The notes under the pieces: generated by a model
Told to the model about the DNA's origin: nothing
Databases searched by the model: none
What the model saw: the letters and a program-made list of their open reading frames with translations, nothing else
From: JAPOUP01 sp965203605
Lineage (GTDB): Bacteria > Pseudomonadota > Alphaproteobacteria > Rhodobacterales > Rhodobacteraceae
NCBI GenBank assembly: GCA_965203605.1
Contig: OZ241902.1
Location: forward strand, 2,790,001 to 2,854,000
Reading direction: 5' to 3'
Length of the DNA: 64,000 nucleotides
Program-made: the position numbers and the translations under genes
Part shown: in pieces, positions 18,154 through 27,563 of the stretch
How the letters are laid out: each line of letters starts with the position of its first letter
How positions within the stretch are numbered: the stretch's first letter is position 1

Positions 18154-19191
18154 TCAGCCTCCAAGCGCCCAACGCGCATAGGCACCGCCAAACGCGCCGA
18201 ATTGCGCAAGAAAAGCCACGATCACGACCCAAGCGATAGATGTTGGAAGGAAAACCTTCCATCCCAGCCGCATCAGCTGATCATAGCGATAGCGCGGCAC
18301 AATGGCCTTCACCATTGCGAACACGAAGAAGAAAAAGGCCATCTTCGCCACCATCCAAAGTGGGCCATCGGACAACCCAGGGATTGGCGAAAGCCAACCA
18401 CCGAAGAACAGAAGGCTCGTCAGGGCGCACATCAGGAAGATGGTGATATACTCCCCGGCCATAAACAGCAGGAAGGGAGTCGACGAGTATTCGACCTGAT
18501 AACCCGCCACAAGCTCCGATTCCGCTTCGGGCAGGTCAAACGGCGGACGGTTGGTCTCCGCCAGGGCGCTGACGAAGAAAAGCACGACCATCGGCAGATG
18601 CGGCAGCCAGTACCAACTGAACAATCCGTAGGCACCGTCCTGGGCCCGCACGATGTCGCCGAAATTGAGCGAGCCCGTGGAAATGATGACGCCGATTATG
18701 ATGAATCCTATGGAGACTTCATAGCTGATCATCTGCGCCGCGGATCTGAGTGACCCCAGGAAAGGGTACTTCGAGTTCGACGCCCAGCCTCCCATAATCA
18801 CCCCGTAAACCTCCAGGGACGAGATCGCGAAGACATACAGGACGGCGACGTTGATGTTGGCCAACACCCAGGTGTCATTGAATGGAATTACAGCCCAGGC
18901 AACCAGCGCGAGGACGAAGGAAATCAGCGGCGCGAGCAGGAACACCGCCCTATCCGCTCCCGCCGGGACAACAACTTCCTTAACGACATATTTCAGTGCG
19001 TCGGCCACCGACTGCAGTAGCCCATATGCCCCTACAACGTTCGGTCCACGGCGCATCTGGACTGCGGCCCAGATCTTTCGGTCGCCATAAACGAGAAACA
19101 GCAGCGAAACCATCACGAAGCCGATCATGAGCAAGCACTGCGCAGTGATGATCACCGCAATGCCTAAACCGGATGAAAGGAAGTCAGCCAT
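18154..19191 (-). CDS. nuoH: NADH-quinone oxidoreductase subunit H
   Basis: Membrane subunit forming the floor of the quinone chamber, 345 aa, eight helices. Signatures are YGDRKIWAAVQMRRGPNVVG, the acidic quinone-site loop (AETNRPPFDLPEAESELV) and GYQVEYSS. It follows a small unknown gene by 6 bp. About 104 bp separate it from nuoI. Confidence 0.97.
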   Translation of the reverse strand: MADFLSSGLGIAVIITAQCLLMIGFVMVSLLFLVYGDRKIWAAVQMRRGPNVVGAYGLLQSVADALKYVVKEVVVPAGADRAVFLLAPLISFVLALVAWAVIPFNDTWVLANINVAVLYVFAISSLEVYGVIMGGWASNSKYPFLGSLRSAAQMISYEVSIGFIIIGVIISTGSLNFGDIVRAQDGAYGLFSWYWLPHLPMVVLFFVSALAETNRPPFDLPEAESELVAGYQVEYSSTPFLLFMAGEYITIFLMCALTSLLFFGGWLSPIPGLSDGPLWMVAKMAFFFFVFAMVKAIVPRYRYDQLMRLGWKVFLPTSIAWVVIVAFLAQFGAFGGAYARWALGG

Positions 19192-19197
19192 GGCTCC

Positions 19198-19410
19198 TCA
19201 TACGGTCGGCGCTCCTAAATCCGCTATAGCAGCGTCCCGACCCTGCAAAACACCCGATAGCTTGCTGTAAACCGCATCCACACTCGGAATGCCAGCCTCA
19301 GGCAACAGAATTTTGGGTGCGGACCGTGACAGGACGCGTTCCTTCGGGAAACGGCTGGTCAGCTCTTGATCGCCGGCCTTTGGTGTGCCGTCAGCATGGA
19401 AATAGGTCAT
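19198..19410 (-). CDS. Small conserved-position protein between nuoG and nuoH
   Basis: I do not recognise a family. The 70-aa product begins MTYFHADGTPKAGDQELTSR and is soluble, with mixed charge and no Cys or membrane segment. The ATG at 19410 lies 6 bp past the nuoG stop; a GTG two codons upstream is an alternative. It ends 6 bp before nuoH. Tight packing, the right strand and sensible codon use argue that it is real and expressed with complex I. Confidence 0.6.
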   Translation of the reverse strand: MTYFHADGTPKAGDQELTSRFPKERVLSRSAPKILLPEAGIPSVDAVYSKLSGVLQGRDAAIADLGAPTV

Positions 19411-19416
19411 GCCCAC

Positions 19417-21435
19417 CTACTCTGCTGCGACGGAGACTTCTGCCCTGACGCGGGAATTGGCCGACAGCTCAGCCATGAGTGTCGAAGCGCGGGCAATTGG
19501 ATTCGTCATATAGAAATCCCCTATCACGTTGCCGAAATCCCCATTGCCCAACGGTCCCGGCGGGATCGGCTTCCACTGGTTTTCCGGAACCCGATCGACG
19601 TCCGCCAATACCGGCACCTCTTCAATGAGGGTCCGGCGCAGCTGCGCCAGTGAATCGTATGGCAGTGCGTCGCCGATAACGGCGCTGACCGCCCGCAGAA
19701 TCGCCCAGTTTTCCTTCGCGTCACCAGGCGGGTGGCTCGCTCGCAATGCCAACTGCGGACGACCTTCGGTGTTGACGAACAATCCGTTCTCTTCGGTATA
19801 GGCGGCGGAAGGCAGGATGATATCGGCCCGATGGGCACCCCTGTCGCCATGACTGCCCTGATAGATGACGATCGGCCCGGCGGGAATGTCGGTCTCGTCC
19901 GCTCCCAGACTGTAGACCGCATCCGCCCCATCGAGGGCAGCGGCAACGCCGCCTTCGGTTGCGCAACCCACGTCCAATGCGCCAACCCGGGCCGCTGCGG
20001 TATGCAGGACCAGCATGCCGGCTGACGATGCCTCGGCAATTTTCATGACGTGACCCAACACAGCCGCACCGTCGGTTCCGGTCAGCGCTCCCTGGCCGAC
20101 AATGACCATATCCGGCATCGGCGACCCACCGGATCCTGCCTCCTCCGCCAACCTTGCCAAGGAGTCGCGCCCGCGACCGATCTGGGCGTAGCCATAGGTC
20201 AGATCGACCGCCTGTCCGATCAGCGATATGTCCGCACCCGAAAGCCACGCCTTGCGAATCCGCGCGTTGAGAACTGGAGCCTCATCTCTTGGGTTGGTGC
20301 CGACAAGCAGGATCGATCGAGCCGTGTCGATGTCCGCGATGGCAGCCGTGCCGACATAGGCCGACCGGTTTCCCGCAGGCAGCTTCGTCCCATCGATGCG
20401 GCACTCGACAGATCCTCCGTCGCGCTCGATCATCCCTTTCAGCGCAAAGGATGCCTCGACTGGAGCCAGGTCACCAACCAACCCGGCAACCTTGCCACCC
20501 TTCATGGCATCCGCCGCCCTCGCCAGGGCGTCTGGCCATGACGTTGACGTGAGTCTTCCGTTCTCGCGCACATACGGTTGATCCAGGCGCTGCCGACGCA
20601 GGCCGTCCCAGACAAAGCGCGTTTTGTCGGAAATCCATTCCTCGTTTACGCCGTCATTGTTGCGCGGCAGAAAACGCATCACCTCGCGTCCCCTGCAATC
20701 CACCCGGATATTCGAGCCGAGCGCGTCCATAACGTCGATCGTTTCGGTTTTGGCAAGTTCCCATGGCCGGGCCGTGAATGCGTAGGGCTTACTGGTCAGT
20801 GCACCCACCGGGCAGAGATCGATGATGTTTCCCTGAAGGTTTGAATTGAGTGTCGCGCCAAGATAGGATGTTATTTCGGCGTCCTCGCCGCGACCTGTCT
20901 GTCCCATCTGGGAGATTCCCGCGACTTCAGTGGTGAAGCGCACGCAACGAGTGCAGGAGATGCAACGCGTCATGTGGGTTTCAACCAGCGGCCCGAGATT
21001 CAGGTCGTCAACGGCGCGTTTCGGCTCACGGAACCGGCTAAAGTCAACTCCGTATGCCATGGCCTGATCCTGCAGATCACACTCGCCGCCCTGATCGCAG
21101 ATCGGGCAGTCAAGAGGATGGTTGATCAGCAGGAACTCCATCACACCCTCACGTGCCTTCCTGACCATCGGAGACCTGGTTCTGACCTGTGGAGGCTGGC
21201 CGTCCGGTCCCGGCCGAAGATCCCTCACCTGCATCGCGCAGCTGGCAGCCGGTTTCATCGGACCGCCGACAACCTCGACAAGACACATCCTGCAGTTTCC
21301 AGCGATGGAAAGCCGCTCGTGATAGCAGAAGCGCGGCACCTCAATTCCGGCCTGTTCACAGGCCTGGATCAGGGTCATTGCGCCGTCAACCGCGATTTCC
21401 TGGCCGTCGATATTGATGGTCCGCAAGTCACTCAT
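19417..21435 (-). CDS. nuoG: NADH-quinone oxidoreductase subunit G
   Basis: Largest peripheral subunit, 672 aa, carrying clusters N1b, N4 and N5. The N-terminal ferredoxin domain has the 2Fe-2S cysteines (RFCYHERLSIAGNCRMC). It is followed by the His-Cys 4Fe-4S motif (CPICDQGGECDLQD) and CISCTRCVRF. The rest is a molybdopterin-oxidoreductase-like domain without a cofactor. Length is typical for alphaproteobacteria, shorter than in E. coli. Confidence 0.97.
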   Translation of the reverse strand: MSDLRTINIDGQEIAVDGAMTLIQACEQAGIEVPRFCYHERLSIAGNCRMCLVEVVGGPMKPAASCAMQVRDLRPGPDGQPPQVRTRSPMVRKAREGVMEFLLINHPLDCPICDQGGECDLQDQAMAYGVDFSRFREPKRAVDDLNLGPLVETHMTRCISCTRCVRFTTEVAGISQMGQTGRGEDAEITSYLGATLNSNLQGNIIDLCPVGALTSKPYAFTARPWELAKTETIDVMDALGSNIRVDCRGREVMRFLPRNNDGVNEEWISDKTRFVWDGLRRQRLDQPYVRENGRLTSTSWPDALARAADAMKGGKVAGLVGDLAPVEASFALKGMIERDGGSVECRIDGTKLPAGNRSAYVGTAAIADIDTARSILLVGTNPRDEAPVLNARIRKAWLSGADISLIGQAVDLTYGYAQIGRGRDSLARLAEEAGSGGSPMPDMVIVGQGALTGTDGAAVLGHVMKIAEASSAGMLVLHTAAARVGALDVGCATEGGVAAALDGADAVYSLGADETDIPAGPIVIYQGSHGDRGAHRADIILPSAAYTEENGLFVNTEGRPQLALRASHPPGDAKENWAILRAVSAVIGDALPYDSLAQLRRTLIEEVPVLADVDRVPENQWKPIPPGPLGNGDFGNVIGDFYMTNPIARASTLMAELSANSRVRAEVSVAAE

Positions 21436-21484
21436 AGCGGGTCCTGTAGATCATGGGCGCACCGATGCTGTATGGTCTAGTCGT

Positions 21485-21901
21485 CTATTTCGCTCGCAGA
21501 ATCCAGCCCGTAAGCGAGTTTTTGTCAATTTCCTCGTGGCCAAGGCGACAGTAGCTGTCAACGTCACCCTCCCTCACGCCATGCTCTTCCAGATATTCGT
21601 CGCGCAGACGAGCCAGCCGCTCCTTCGCCTCCGGGCTGCTGCGCATCCGATCGAAGTCCTCTGAACTGTAGCCAAGGGAACGTGCGTACCTTCTCAGCTC
21701 GCCAAGGCGGTATAGTACCCGCATCATCCGGGAAGAGACTGTCGGGCAGTTCTTTCGAATCGCGTCACCAACGGCTGCGGCCAGGAATTCCTTCTGTATC
21801 CGCGGGTTGTCCTGCAACGGCGGTAGGTCAGCTGCGCAGACCACTCCGACCGAAACGGAAAGCGATACGACTCCACTCTTCAGAACAACGCCAAACCGCA
21901 T
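21485..21901 (-). CDS. DUF5333-like secreted protein of the nuo operon
   Basis: Protein of 138 aa with a signal peptide (MRFGVVLKSGVVSLSVSVGVVCAA, cleavage near residue 24). The mature part has LPPLQDNPRIQKEFLAAAVGD, CPTVSSRMMRVL and VDSYCRLGHEEI, with two cysteines that could form a disulfide. The pattern matches my memory of the DUF5333 family found next to nuoG in Rhodobacteraceae; I could not check this. The ATG at 21901 is chosen because it starts the signal peptide. Its function is unknown; a periplasmic factor linked to complex I is an inference from position. Confidence 0.75.
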   Translation of the reverse strand: MRFGVVLKSGVVSLSVSVGVVCAADLPPLQDNPRIQKEFLAAAVGDAIRKNCPTVSSRMMRVLYRLGELRRYARSLGYSSEDFDRMRSSPEAKERLARLRDEYLEEHGVREGDVDSYCRLGHEEIDKNSLTGWILRAK

Positions 21902-22054
21902 CTTCAGCCTCGTTCGGACAGGCCGGAATACCGCGTGCCTCCCGGCGGGTTTCACAGGATCAGGTCGCCTGCGCATGGTCCATCCTGTACAAACCAGACC
22001 AGAAGCGTTTCCCAACCTGGGTTTCACCCACAGCCACCCGATCATCCGAAACGA

Positions 22055-22432
22055 TCAGCGCTGGGTGCACCTTCCCGCCAAGGTCACCGAGTCGTCATCC
22101 ACCGTCAATTCCTCAGTTGGCTGGTCGGGGCCAAGTGTCCATAGGATATCCGAACCGCCATAGGTCTCGAGACAGTAGGTCGTCGCCTTGTAGTGCGCCG
22201 ACGCCAATGCCTGTTCGGAAACCGCCGCGAATGGACTGACCGTCACGGTGAAGTCCCGTCTGTCCTTCCCCCTGTCGAGCGAGGCGCGGATCCGAACCCT
22301 GCGGACCTCCACGAGACCTGGTTCAGAGCTTTCGCCACGGACCTCGACAGTTTCCTTACCGCCCCGAAACAACCCGCACGAAGAAACTGCTGCGACAGCA
22401 AGTGCCAGGCACAATATCCGCGTCAGGATCAT
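22055..22432 (-). CDS. Putative lipoprotein in the nuo operon
   Basis: A 125-aa protein with a lipoprotein signal: MILTRILCLALAVAAVSSC, lipobox VSSC with Cys at residue 19. The mature part is beta-rich, with two further cysteines (TTYCLETYG and GRCTQR). It resembles no enzyme I know. It lies between nuoF and the DUF5333-like gene on the same strand, so it is probably co-transcribed. The ATG at 22432 is set by the signal peptide. Confidence 0.7.
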   Translation of the reverse strand: MILTRILCLALAVAAVSSCGLFRGGKETVEVRGESSEPGLVEVRRVRIRASLDRGKDRRDFTVTVSPFAAVSEQALASAHYKATTYCLETYGGSDILWTLGPDQPTEELTVDDDSVTLAGRCTQR

Positions 22433-22673
22433 CGGCGCGCCCTCCAACCCTCGCCACACCTCAGTTCCCTGCAGGTGGCTCCATGACCAGCAACACACCG
22501 ATCAAGAGTGCAACTTCGCTGGGTCAAGCCATGTTCTCCCGATTTCCGGACATCCTCAAGGCCTGATGCCTTTCCGAACGGGAATGCGCAAGTCCCGGGA
22601 TTCGGTCCTGCTGGACCTGTCTGTCCGGACATGGTGCATTTCCGCCTCCCGCGCCGAAATCCCGCTTTACCCC

Positions 22674-23969
22674 TTACTCCGCCGCCACAGCGGTCAGGCC
22701 ACCCGTTCGCCGCGAACGTATGCGATCCTCGATCTCGTCGCGGAAGTTTCGAATCAGCCCTTGTACAGGCCAGGCCGCGGCGTCGCCCAAGGCACAGATC
22801 GTATGTCCCTCGACCTGCCTGGTGACATCCAGAAGCATGTCTATCTCCTCAATCCCGGCTTCACCCCTGACAAATCTATCCATAACCCGCATCATCCAGC
22901 CCGTTCCCTCTCTGCAGGGTGTGCACTGGCCGCAGCTTTCGTGCTTGTAGAACTTCGACAACCGCCAGATCGCCTTGATGACGTCGGTCGACCGGTCCAT
23001 TACGATCACAGCGGCGGTTCCCAGCGAAGACCCGACCTCTCGAAGGGCGTCGAAATCCATGACCGCGTCACGCATGTCCTCCCCCCGCACACAGGGAACG
23101 GAGGCACCGCCGGGAATCACCGCCTTGAGATTGCTCCATCCGCCCCGAACGCCCCCGCAATGCCTTTCGATCAGTTCCTCGAAGGTAATCGACATGGCGT
23201 CCTCAACGACGCAGGGACTGTTCACGTGCCCGCTGACAGCGTAGATCTTGGTGCCGGTGTTATTGGGTCGTCCAAAGGACGCGAACCACTCGGCACCGCG
23301 CCTGAGGACCGTGGGGACGACCGCAATTGATTCCACGTTGTTCACAGTGGTTGGGCAGCCATAAAGCCCTGCCCCGGCGGGGAATGGTGGTTTCATCCGC
23401 GGCATTCCCTTCTTGCCTTCGAGGCTTTCCAGAAGCGCGGTTTCCTCACCGCAGATATAGGCACCTGCACCGTGATGGAGGAACAGGTCGAAATCCCATC
23501 CCGAACCTGCGGCGTCCCGTCCGAGTAGCCCGGCATCATAGGCTTCGTCGATGGCGGTCTGCAGGGCCTCTCGCTCGCGAATGTACTCGCCGCGTATGTA
23601 GATGTAGCAGATATGTGCGCCGACCGCGAATGAGGACAGAAGGCAGCCTTCGACCAGCGTGTGCGGATCGTGGCGCATGATTTCGCGGTCCTTGCAGGTG
23701 CCCGGCTCCGATTCGTCCGCATTGACCACAAGATAGGCCGGGCGCCCGTCCGACTCCCTTGGCATGAAGGACCATTTCAGTCCTGTCGGAAACCCCGCGC
23801 CTCCCCTTCCACGCAGGCCGGATGCCTTCATCGTGTCCACGATCCAGTCACGACCCTTCACGATGAGCCCGGCTGTGCCATCCCAATGGCCACGCTGCTT
23901 CGCGCCAGCCAGCGTGCGATCCTGCATCCCGTAAAGATTGGTGAATATCCGGTCGCTGTCACCCAGCAT
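22674..23969 (-). CDS. nuoF: NADH-quinone oxidoreductase subunit F
   Basis: NADH-binding subunit with FMN and cluster N3, 431 aa. It shows the FMN/NADH glycine-rich loop (GLRGRGGAGFPTGLKW), NADESEPGTCKDRE, GAGAYICGEETALLES and the 4Fe-4S motif ESCGQCTPCREG. The N-terminus MLGDSDRIFTNLYG is typical of alphaproteobacteria. It follows the DUF5337-like gene by 9 bp. Confidence 0.97.
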   Translation of the reverse strand: MLGDSDRIFTNLYGMQDRTLAGAKQRGHWDGTAGLIVKGRDWIVDTMKASGLRGRGGAGFPTGLKWSFMPRESDGRPAYLVVNADESEPGTCKDREIMRHDPHTLVEGCLLSSFAVGAHICYIYIRGEYIREREALQTAIDEAYDAGLLGRDAAGSGWDFDLFLHHGAGAYICGEETALLESLEGKKGMPRMKPPFPAGAGLYGCPTTVNNVESIAVVPTVLRRGAEWFASFGRPNNTGTKIYAVSGHVNSPCVVEDAMSITFEELIERHCGGVRGGWSNLKAVIPGGASVPCVRGEDMRDAVMDFDALREVGSSLGTAAVIVMDRSTDVIKAIWRLSKFYKHESCGQCTPCREGTGWMMRVMDRFVRGEAGIEEIDMLLDVTRQVEGHTICALGDAAAWPVQGLIRNFRDEIEDRIRSRRTGGLTAVAAE

Positions 23970-23978
23970 GGCCTACTC

Positions 23979-24212
23979 CTAGCTGCTCCGGCGCTTCCGC
24001 CAGATCCGATACGTCACCAACATAGCCCAAAGAAACGCCGCGAGCGCCGCAAGATCGAAGAGAAAGGCATACCTTGCCTCCCATCCAAGTTCCCGGCCCA
24101 GCCATTGTGCGCCCACCCAGATCAGCATGGCCGCCGCAATGACCAATGCGGCCTGCCGCCCCTGCCGCGCCAGCGTTCGGTCCTCGCCATTTGGTTTGTC
24201 TGGCACTGCCAT
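23979..24212 (-). CDS. DUF5337-like small membrane protein of the nuo operon
   Basis: A 77-aa protein with two predicted membrane helices (AALVIAAAMLIWVGAQWLG and FLFDLAALAAFLWAMLVTY) and a basic tail (RIWRKRRSS). This matches my memory of DUF5337 proteins encoded between nuoE and nuoF in Rhodobacteraceae. The ATG at 24212 follows the nuoE stop; an ATG at 24233 inside nuoE is an alternative. A function in complex I assembly is possible but not shown. Confidence 0.75.
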   Translation of the reverse strand: MAVPDKPNGEDRTLARQGRQAALVIAAAMLIWVGAQWLGRELGWEARYAFLFDLAALAAFLWAMLVTYRIWRKRRSS

Positions 24213-24219
24213 GCCGTTC

Positions 24220-24945
24220 TCAGTCGCTCCCATTTCCCTTGAGCCAAGGCGTGACCAATGGCGCTTCCCCTCCATCGATCCGCTTCAGGGTATCTCCAGC
24301 ATCAACCGCCAATTGCACACTCGCATTGCAAGCCGTCCGGCCTTCGTTCCCGTTGCCATTCAGGCTCGTCAGACCCTGTTCCGGTTCCGACGCGAACCGT
24401 CCATTCTGCGGCCCCGGTGTTGGCACATCTCCCGCAGTGATCGCGTCGATGATTTCGCCCAGTCGCTCGGCGGTCAGATCCTCGAAATAGTCCTTGCCGA
24501 TCTGTGCCATTGGCGCGTTTGCGCAGGCACCAAGGCACTCAACCTCTTCCCACGAGAGCCTGCCATCCTCGGAAAGCGTGTGCGGGCGGTCCGCGATCCG
24601 CTCCCGACAGACCGCAACCAGATCCTCAGCACCGCAGATCATGCAGGATGTTGTTCCACAGATCTGGATGTGTGCGGCGCTGCCAACCGGACGCAACTGA
24701 AACATAAAATAGAATGTCGCGACTTCCAGCGCCCGGATCCGCGGCAGGTCCAGCATGTCCGCGACATGCTCGATCGCCGCGCGCGAGAGCCAGCCTTCCT
24801 GCTCCTGAGCCCGCCAGAGCAGTGGAACTATCGCACTTGCCTGCCGACCTTCAGGATACTTGGTGACCTGCGCCTCCGCCCAAGCAAGATTTGCTGGAGT
24901 GAACGCGAAACTTTCGGGCTGTTCGTGGTGTAGGCGCCGCAGCAT
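24220..24945 (-). CDS. nuoE: NADH-quinone oxidoreductase subunit E
   Basis: Thioredoxin-like 2Fe-2S subunit (cluster N1a), 241 aa. Cluster ligands are in ICGTTSCMICG and ECLGACANAPM. The N-terminal helical domain (FTPANLAWAEAQVTKYPEGRQ) is normal. A C-terminal extension of about 70 residues beyond the ferredoxin fold is low in complexity and variable, as often seen in alphaproteobacterial NuoE. About 118 bp separate it from nuoD. Confidence 0.96.
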   Translation of the reverse strand: MLRRLHHEQPESFAFTPANLAWAEAQVTKYPEGRQASAIVPLLWRAQEQEGWLSRAAIEHVADMLDLPRIRALEVATFYFMFQLRPVGSAAHIQICGTTSCMICGAEDLVAVCRERIADRPHTLSEDGRLSWEEVECLGACANAPMAQIGKDYFEDLTAERLGEIIDAITAGDVPTPGPQNGRFASEPEQGLTSLNGNGNEGRTACNASVQLAVDAGDTLKRIDGGEAPLVTPWLKGNGSD

Positions 24946-25063
24946 CAGCAGTCATCCTTCGCCAGGCCAGCGCCTTGCGCCCCTGATCTGCCGACGACCG
25001 CATTGCCCGGAAGACCGGGGGCAGCCGGGCAGCGTCCAACGAAGCGGAACCTGAAGAATGACG

Positions 25064-26272
25064 TCACCGATCGATCTCCCCGAACACCACATCCATTGTT
25101 CCGATAATCGCGGCCACATCGGCCAACTGGTGACCACCGGCCACATGATCCATCGCCTGCAGGTGCAGAAAGCCAGGGGCCCGTATCTTGGCTCGGTAAG
25201 GGCGGTTTGTGCCGTCCGCCACCAGATAGACGCCGAATTCCCCTTTTGGTGCCTCCACGGCGGCGTAGATCTCGCCTTCGGGAATGTGAAAGCCCTCGGT
25301 ATAGAGCTTGAAATGGTGGATGAGCGCCTCCATCGAAGACTTCATCTCGCCACGTGGCGGCGGCGTCAGTTTCCCTCGGGCCAGCACGTCGCCCCTTTCG
25401 GTCCGTAGCTTTTCGCAGGCCTGTTTGATGATCTTCAGCGACTCGCGCATTTCCTGCATCCGAACAAGGTATCGGTCGTAGCAGTCACCGTGCTGTCCCA
25501 CCGGAATGCCGAAATCAAACTCATTGTAGCATTCATAGGGCTGCGATCTTCGAAGGTCCCAGGCCAGGCCGCTCCCACGAACCATGACGCCTGAGAAACC
25601 CCAATCCAGAACGTCCTGCTCGCTGACCACACCGATGTCGGCATTGCGCTGCTTGAAAATCCGGTTTTCGGTCAGCAGTCCATCGATATCCCTGATGACC
25701 TTGGGAAACTCATCGGCCCATCGGTCGATATCGTCGAGCAGCCCCTCTGGCAGATCCTGATGCACACCACCTGGACGGAAATATGCCGCGTGCAGTCGGG
25801 CACCACAGGCCCGCTCATAGAACACCATCAGTTTCTCGCGTTCTTCGAAACCCCATAGCGGGGGCGTGAGAGCGCCGACATCCATGGCCTGGGTCGTGAC
25901 ATTGAGGAGGTGGTTCAGGATGCGGCCGATTTCCGAATAGAGCACCCGGATCAAGGAAGCGCGGCGCGGGATTTCCGTGCCTGTCAGCCTTTCGATGGCC
26001 AGGCACCAGGCGTGTTCCTGGTTCATCGGCGCCACGTAGTCCAGCCTGTCGAAATACGGAAGGTTCTGCAGATAGGTACGCGACTCCATCAGTTTCTCGG
26101 TTCCGCGATGCAGCAGGCCGATATGCGGGTCGCAGCGTTCAACGATCTCGCCATCCAGTTCCAGGACCAGTCGCAGCACGCCATGCGCTGCCGGATGCTG
26201 TGGTCCGAAATTGATGTTGAAATTCCGGATCCTCTGTTCGCCAGTCAGTGCGTCGTCGAAATTTCCGTCCAT
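25064..26272 (-). CDS. nuoD: NADH-quinone oxidoreductase subunit D
   Basis: 49-kDa subunit homologue forming the quinone pocket, 402 aa. Signatures are FNINFGPQHPAAHGVLRLVLELDGE in two parts, the quinone-site histidine in GPQHPAAHG, and the C-terminal GTMDVVFGEIDR. The ATG at 26272 (MDGNFDDALTGEQ) fits the family; an upstream in-frame ATG adds an unconserved 13 residues. It is separate from nuoC, not fused as in E. coli. Confidence 0.97.
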   Translation of the reverse strand: MDGNFDDALTGEQRIRNFNINFGPQHPAAHGVLRLVLELDGEIVERCDPHIGLLHRGTEKLMESRTYLQNLPYFDRLDYVAPMNQEHAWCLAIERLTGTEIPRRASLIRVLYSEIGRILNHLLNVTTQAMDVGALTPPLWGFEEREKLMVFYERACGARLHAAYFRPGGVHQDLPEGLLDDIDRWADEFPKVIRDIDGLLTENRIFKQRNADIGVVSEQDVLDWGFSGVMVRGSGLAWDLRRSQPYECYNEFDFGIPVGQHGDCYDRYLVRMQEMRESLKIIKQACEKLRTERGDVLARGKLTPPPRGEMKSSMEALIHHFKLYTEGFHIPEGEIYAAVEAPKGEFGVYLVADGTNRPYRAKIRAPGFLHLQAMDHVAGGHQLADVAAIIGTMDVVFGEIDR

Positions 26273-26401
26273 CACCCGGCACTCCCGCAGCCTGCGTACC
26301 TTATGCACCACTCCGTGATCGGGACATTGTTCCGACCGGAGCCCTGTCCTGAAGCCCCGTCCCCACAGGCGGGATGCAGTCTGGCCTTCCTATCCACACC
26401 C

Positions 26402-27010
26402 TTAGCCACCGGCACCATCCCTGCCTTCATCGGGAAGGATGTACTCAGCGCCTTCCCAAGGCGACATGAAGTCAAACTGACGGTATTCCTGTGTGAGCTT
26501 CACCGGTTCATAGACCACCCGCTTGAGGGTGTCGTCAAAGCGCACCTCGGTATAGCCGGTGGTGGGAAAGTCCTTTCTCAGCGGATGTCCCCTGAACCCA
26601 TAGTCGGTCAGGATACGACGCAGGTCGGGATGTCCGGTGAACATTATGCCGAACATATCGTAGACCTCGCGTTCGAACCAGTTTGCGGCGGGGAACACAT
26701 CGGTGATTGAGGCGAGCATGTCGTTCTCCCGGATTGCACACTTCGCTCTCAGGCGGTGGTTCCGGTACATGCTGAGGAAGTGGTAGACGACATCGAATCG
26801 GGTGTCTCGGCCGGGATGATCAACCGCGGTTATGTCGATCAGGGTGGAAAACCTGCAGTTCATATCGGATTTCAGGAATTCGGCGAAGGCCACAACCGAC
26901 GTTGGTGCGAACTCGATGTTCAACTCACCGAATTCCACGCTCCAGCCCAGCACGCAATCGGGCCGCACCCGCTCGATATGTGCGCCCAGTTCGTTGAGTT
27001 CGTCAGGCAT
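26402..27010 (-). CDS. nuoC: NADH-quinone oxidoreductase subunit C
   Basis: 30-kDa subunit homologue, 202 aa. Conserved text includes FEREVYDMFGIMFTGHPDLRR across two motifs and DYGFRGHPLRKDFP near the C-terminus, ending with a variable tail (EGRDGAGG). It stands as a separate gene about 130 bp before nuoD. Confidence 0.96.
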   Translation of the reverse strand: MPDELNELGAHIERVRPDCVLGWSVEFGELNIEFAPTSVVAFAEFLKSDMNCRFSTLIDITAVDHPGRDTRFDVVYHFLSMYRNHRLRAKCAIRENDMLASITDVFPAANWFEREVYDMFGIMFTGHPDLRRILTDYGFRGHPLRKDFPTTGYTEVRFDDTLKRVVYEPVKLTQEYRQFDFMSPWEGAEYILPDEGRDGAGG

Positions 27011-27038
27011 CTGATCCCGCCGTCAAGAGTTCATGCGC

Positions 27039-27563
27039 CTATCGCACAATGGTTCCGGTACGCCGGATCTTGCGCTGGAGCTGCAGCAGCCCGTACAGCA
27101 GCGCTTCCGCCGTCGGGGGGCATCCCGGGACATAGACATCGACGGGCACGATCCGGTCGCATCCGCGCACGACCGAGTAGCTGTAATGGTAGTATCCACC
27201 ACCATTCGCACAGGACCCCATCGAAACCACGTAGCGTGGTTCGGGCATCTGATCGTAGACCTTTCGCAGTGCCGGCGCCATCTTGTTTGTGAGTGTGCCT
27301 GCGACGATCATGAGGTCCGACTGCCTGGGAGACGCCCTCGGCGCGGTCCCGAACCGTTCCATATCATAGCGCGGCATTGCGGTATGCATCATCTCGACCG
27401 CGCAGCAGGCAAGACCGAAGGTCATCCAATGCAGGCTGCCGGTTCGCGCCCAGTTGATCACGTCCTCGACCGAAGTCAGCAGAAATCCCCTATCCTGCAA
27501 TTCCCGATTGACCAACGGGACGGCGGTCTCGCGGTCGCCCGCCGCCGTGTTCGGCCCTGTCAT
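27039..27563 (-). CDS. nuoB: NADH-quinone oxidoreductase subunit B
   Basis: Subunit carrying cluster N2, the last iron-sulfur centre before quinone, 174 aa. The tandem cysteines (GLACCAVEMM), MGSCANGGGYYH and YVPGCPPTAEALLYG supply the four ligands. The ATG at 27563 shares one base with the nuoA stop (TGATG), so the two are translationally coupled. Confidence 0.97.
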   Translation of the reverse strand: MTGPNTAAGDRETAVPLVNRELQDRGFLLTSVEDVINWARTGSLHWMTFGLACCAVEMMHTAMPRYDMERFGTAPRASPRQSDLMIVAGTLTNKMAPALRKVYDQMPEPRYVVSMGSCANGGGYYHYSYSVVRGCDRIVPVDVYVPGCPPTAEALLYGLLQLQRKIRRTGTIVR

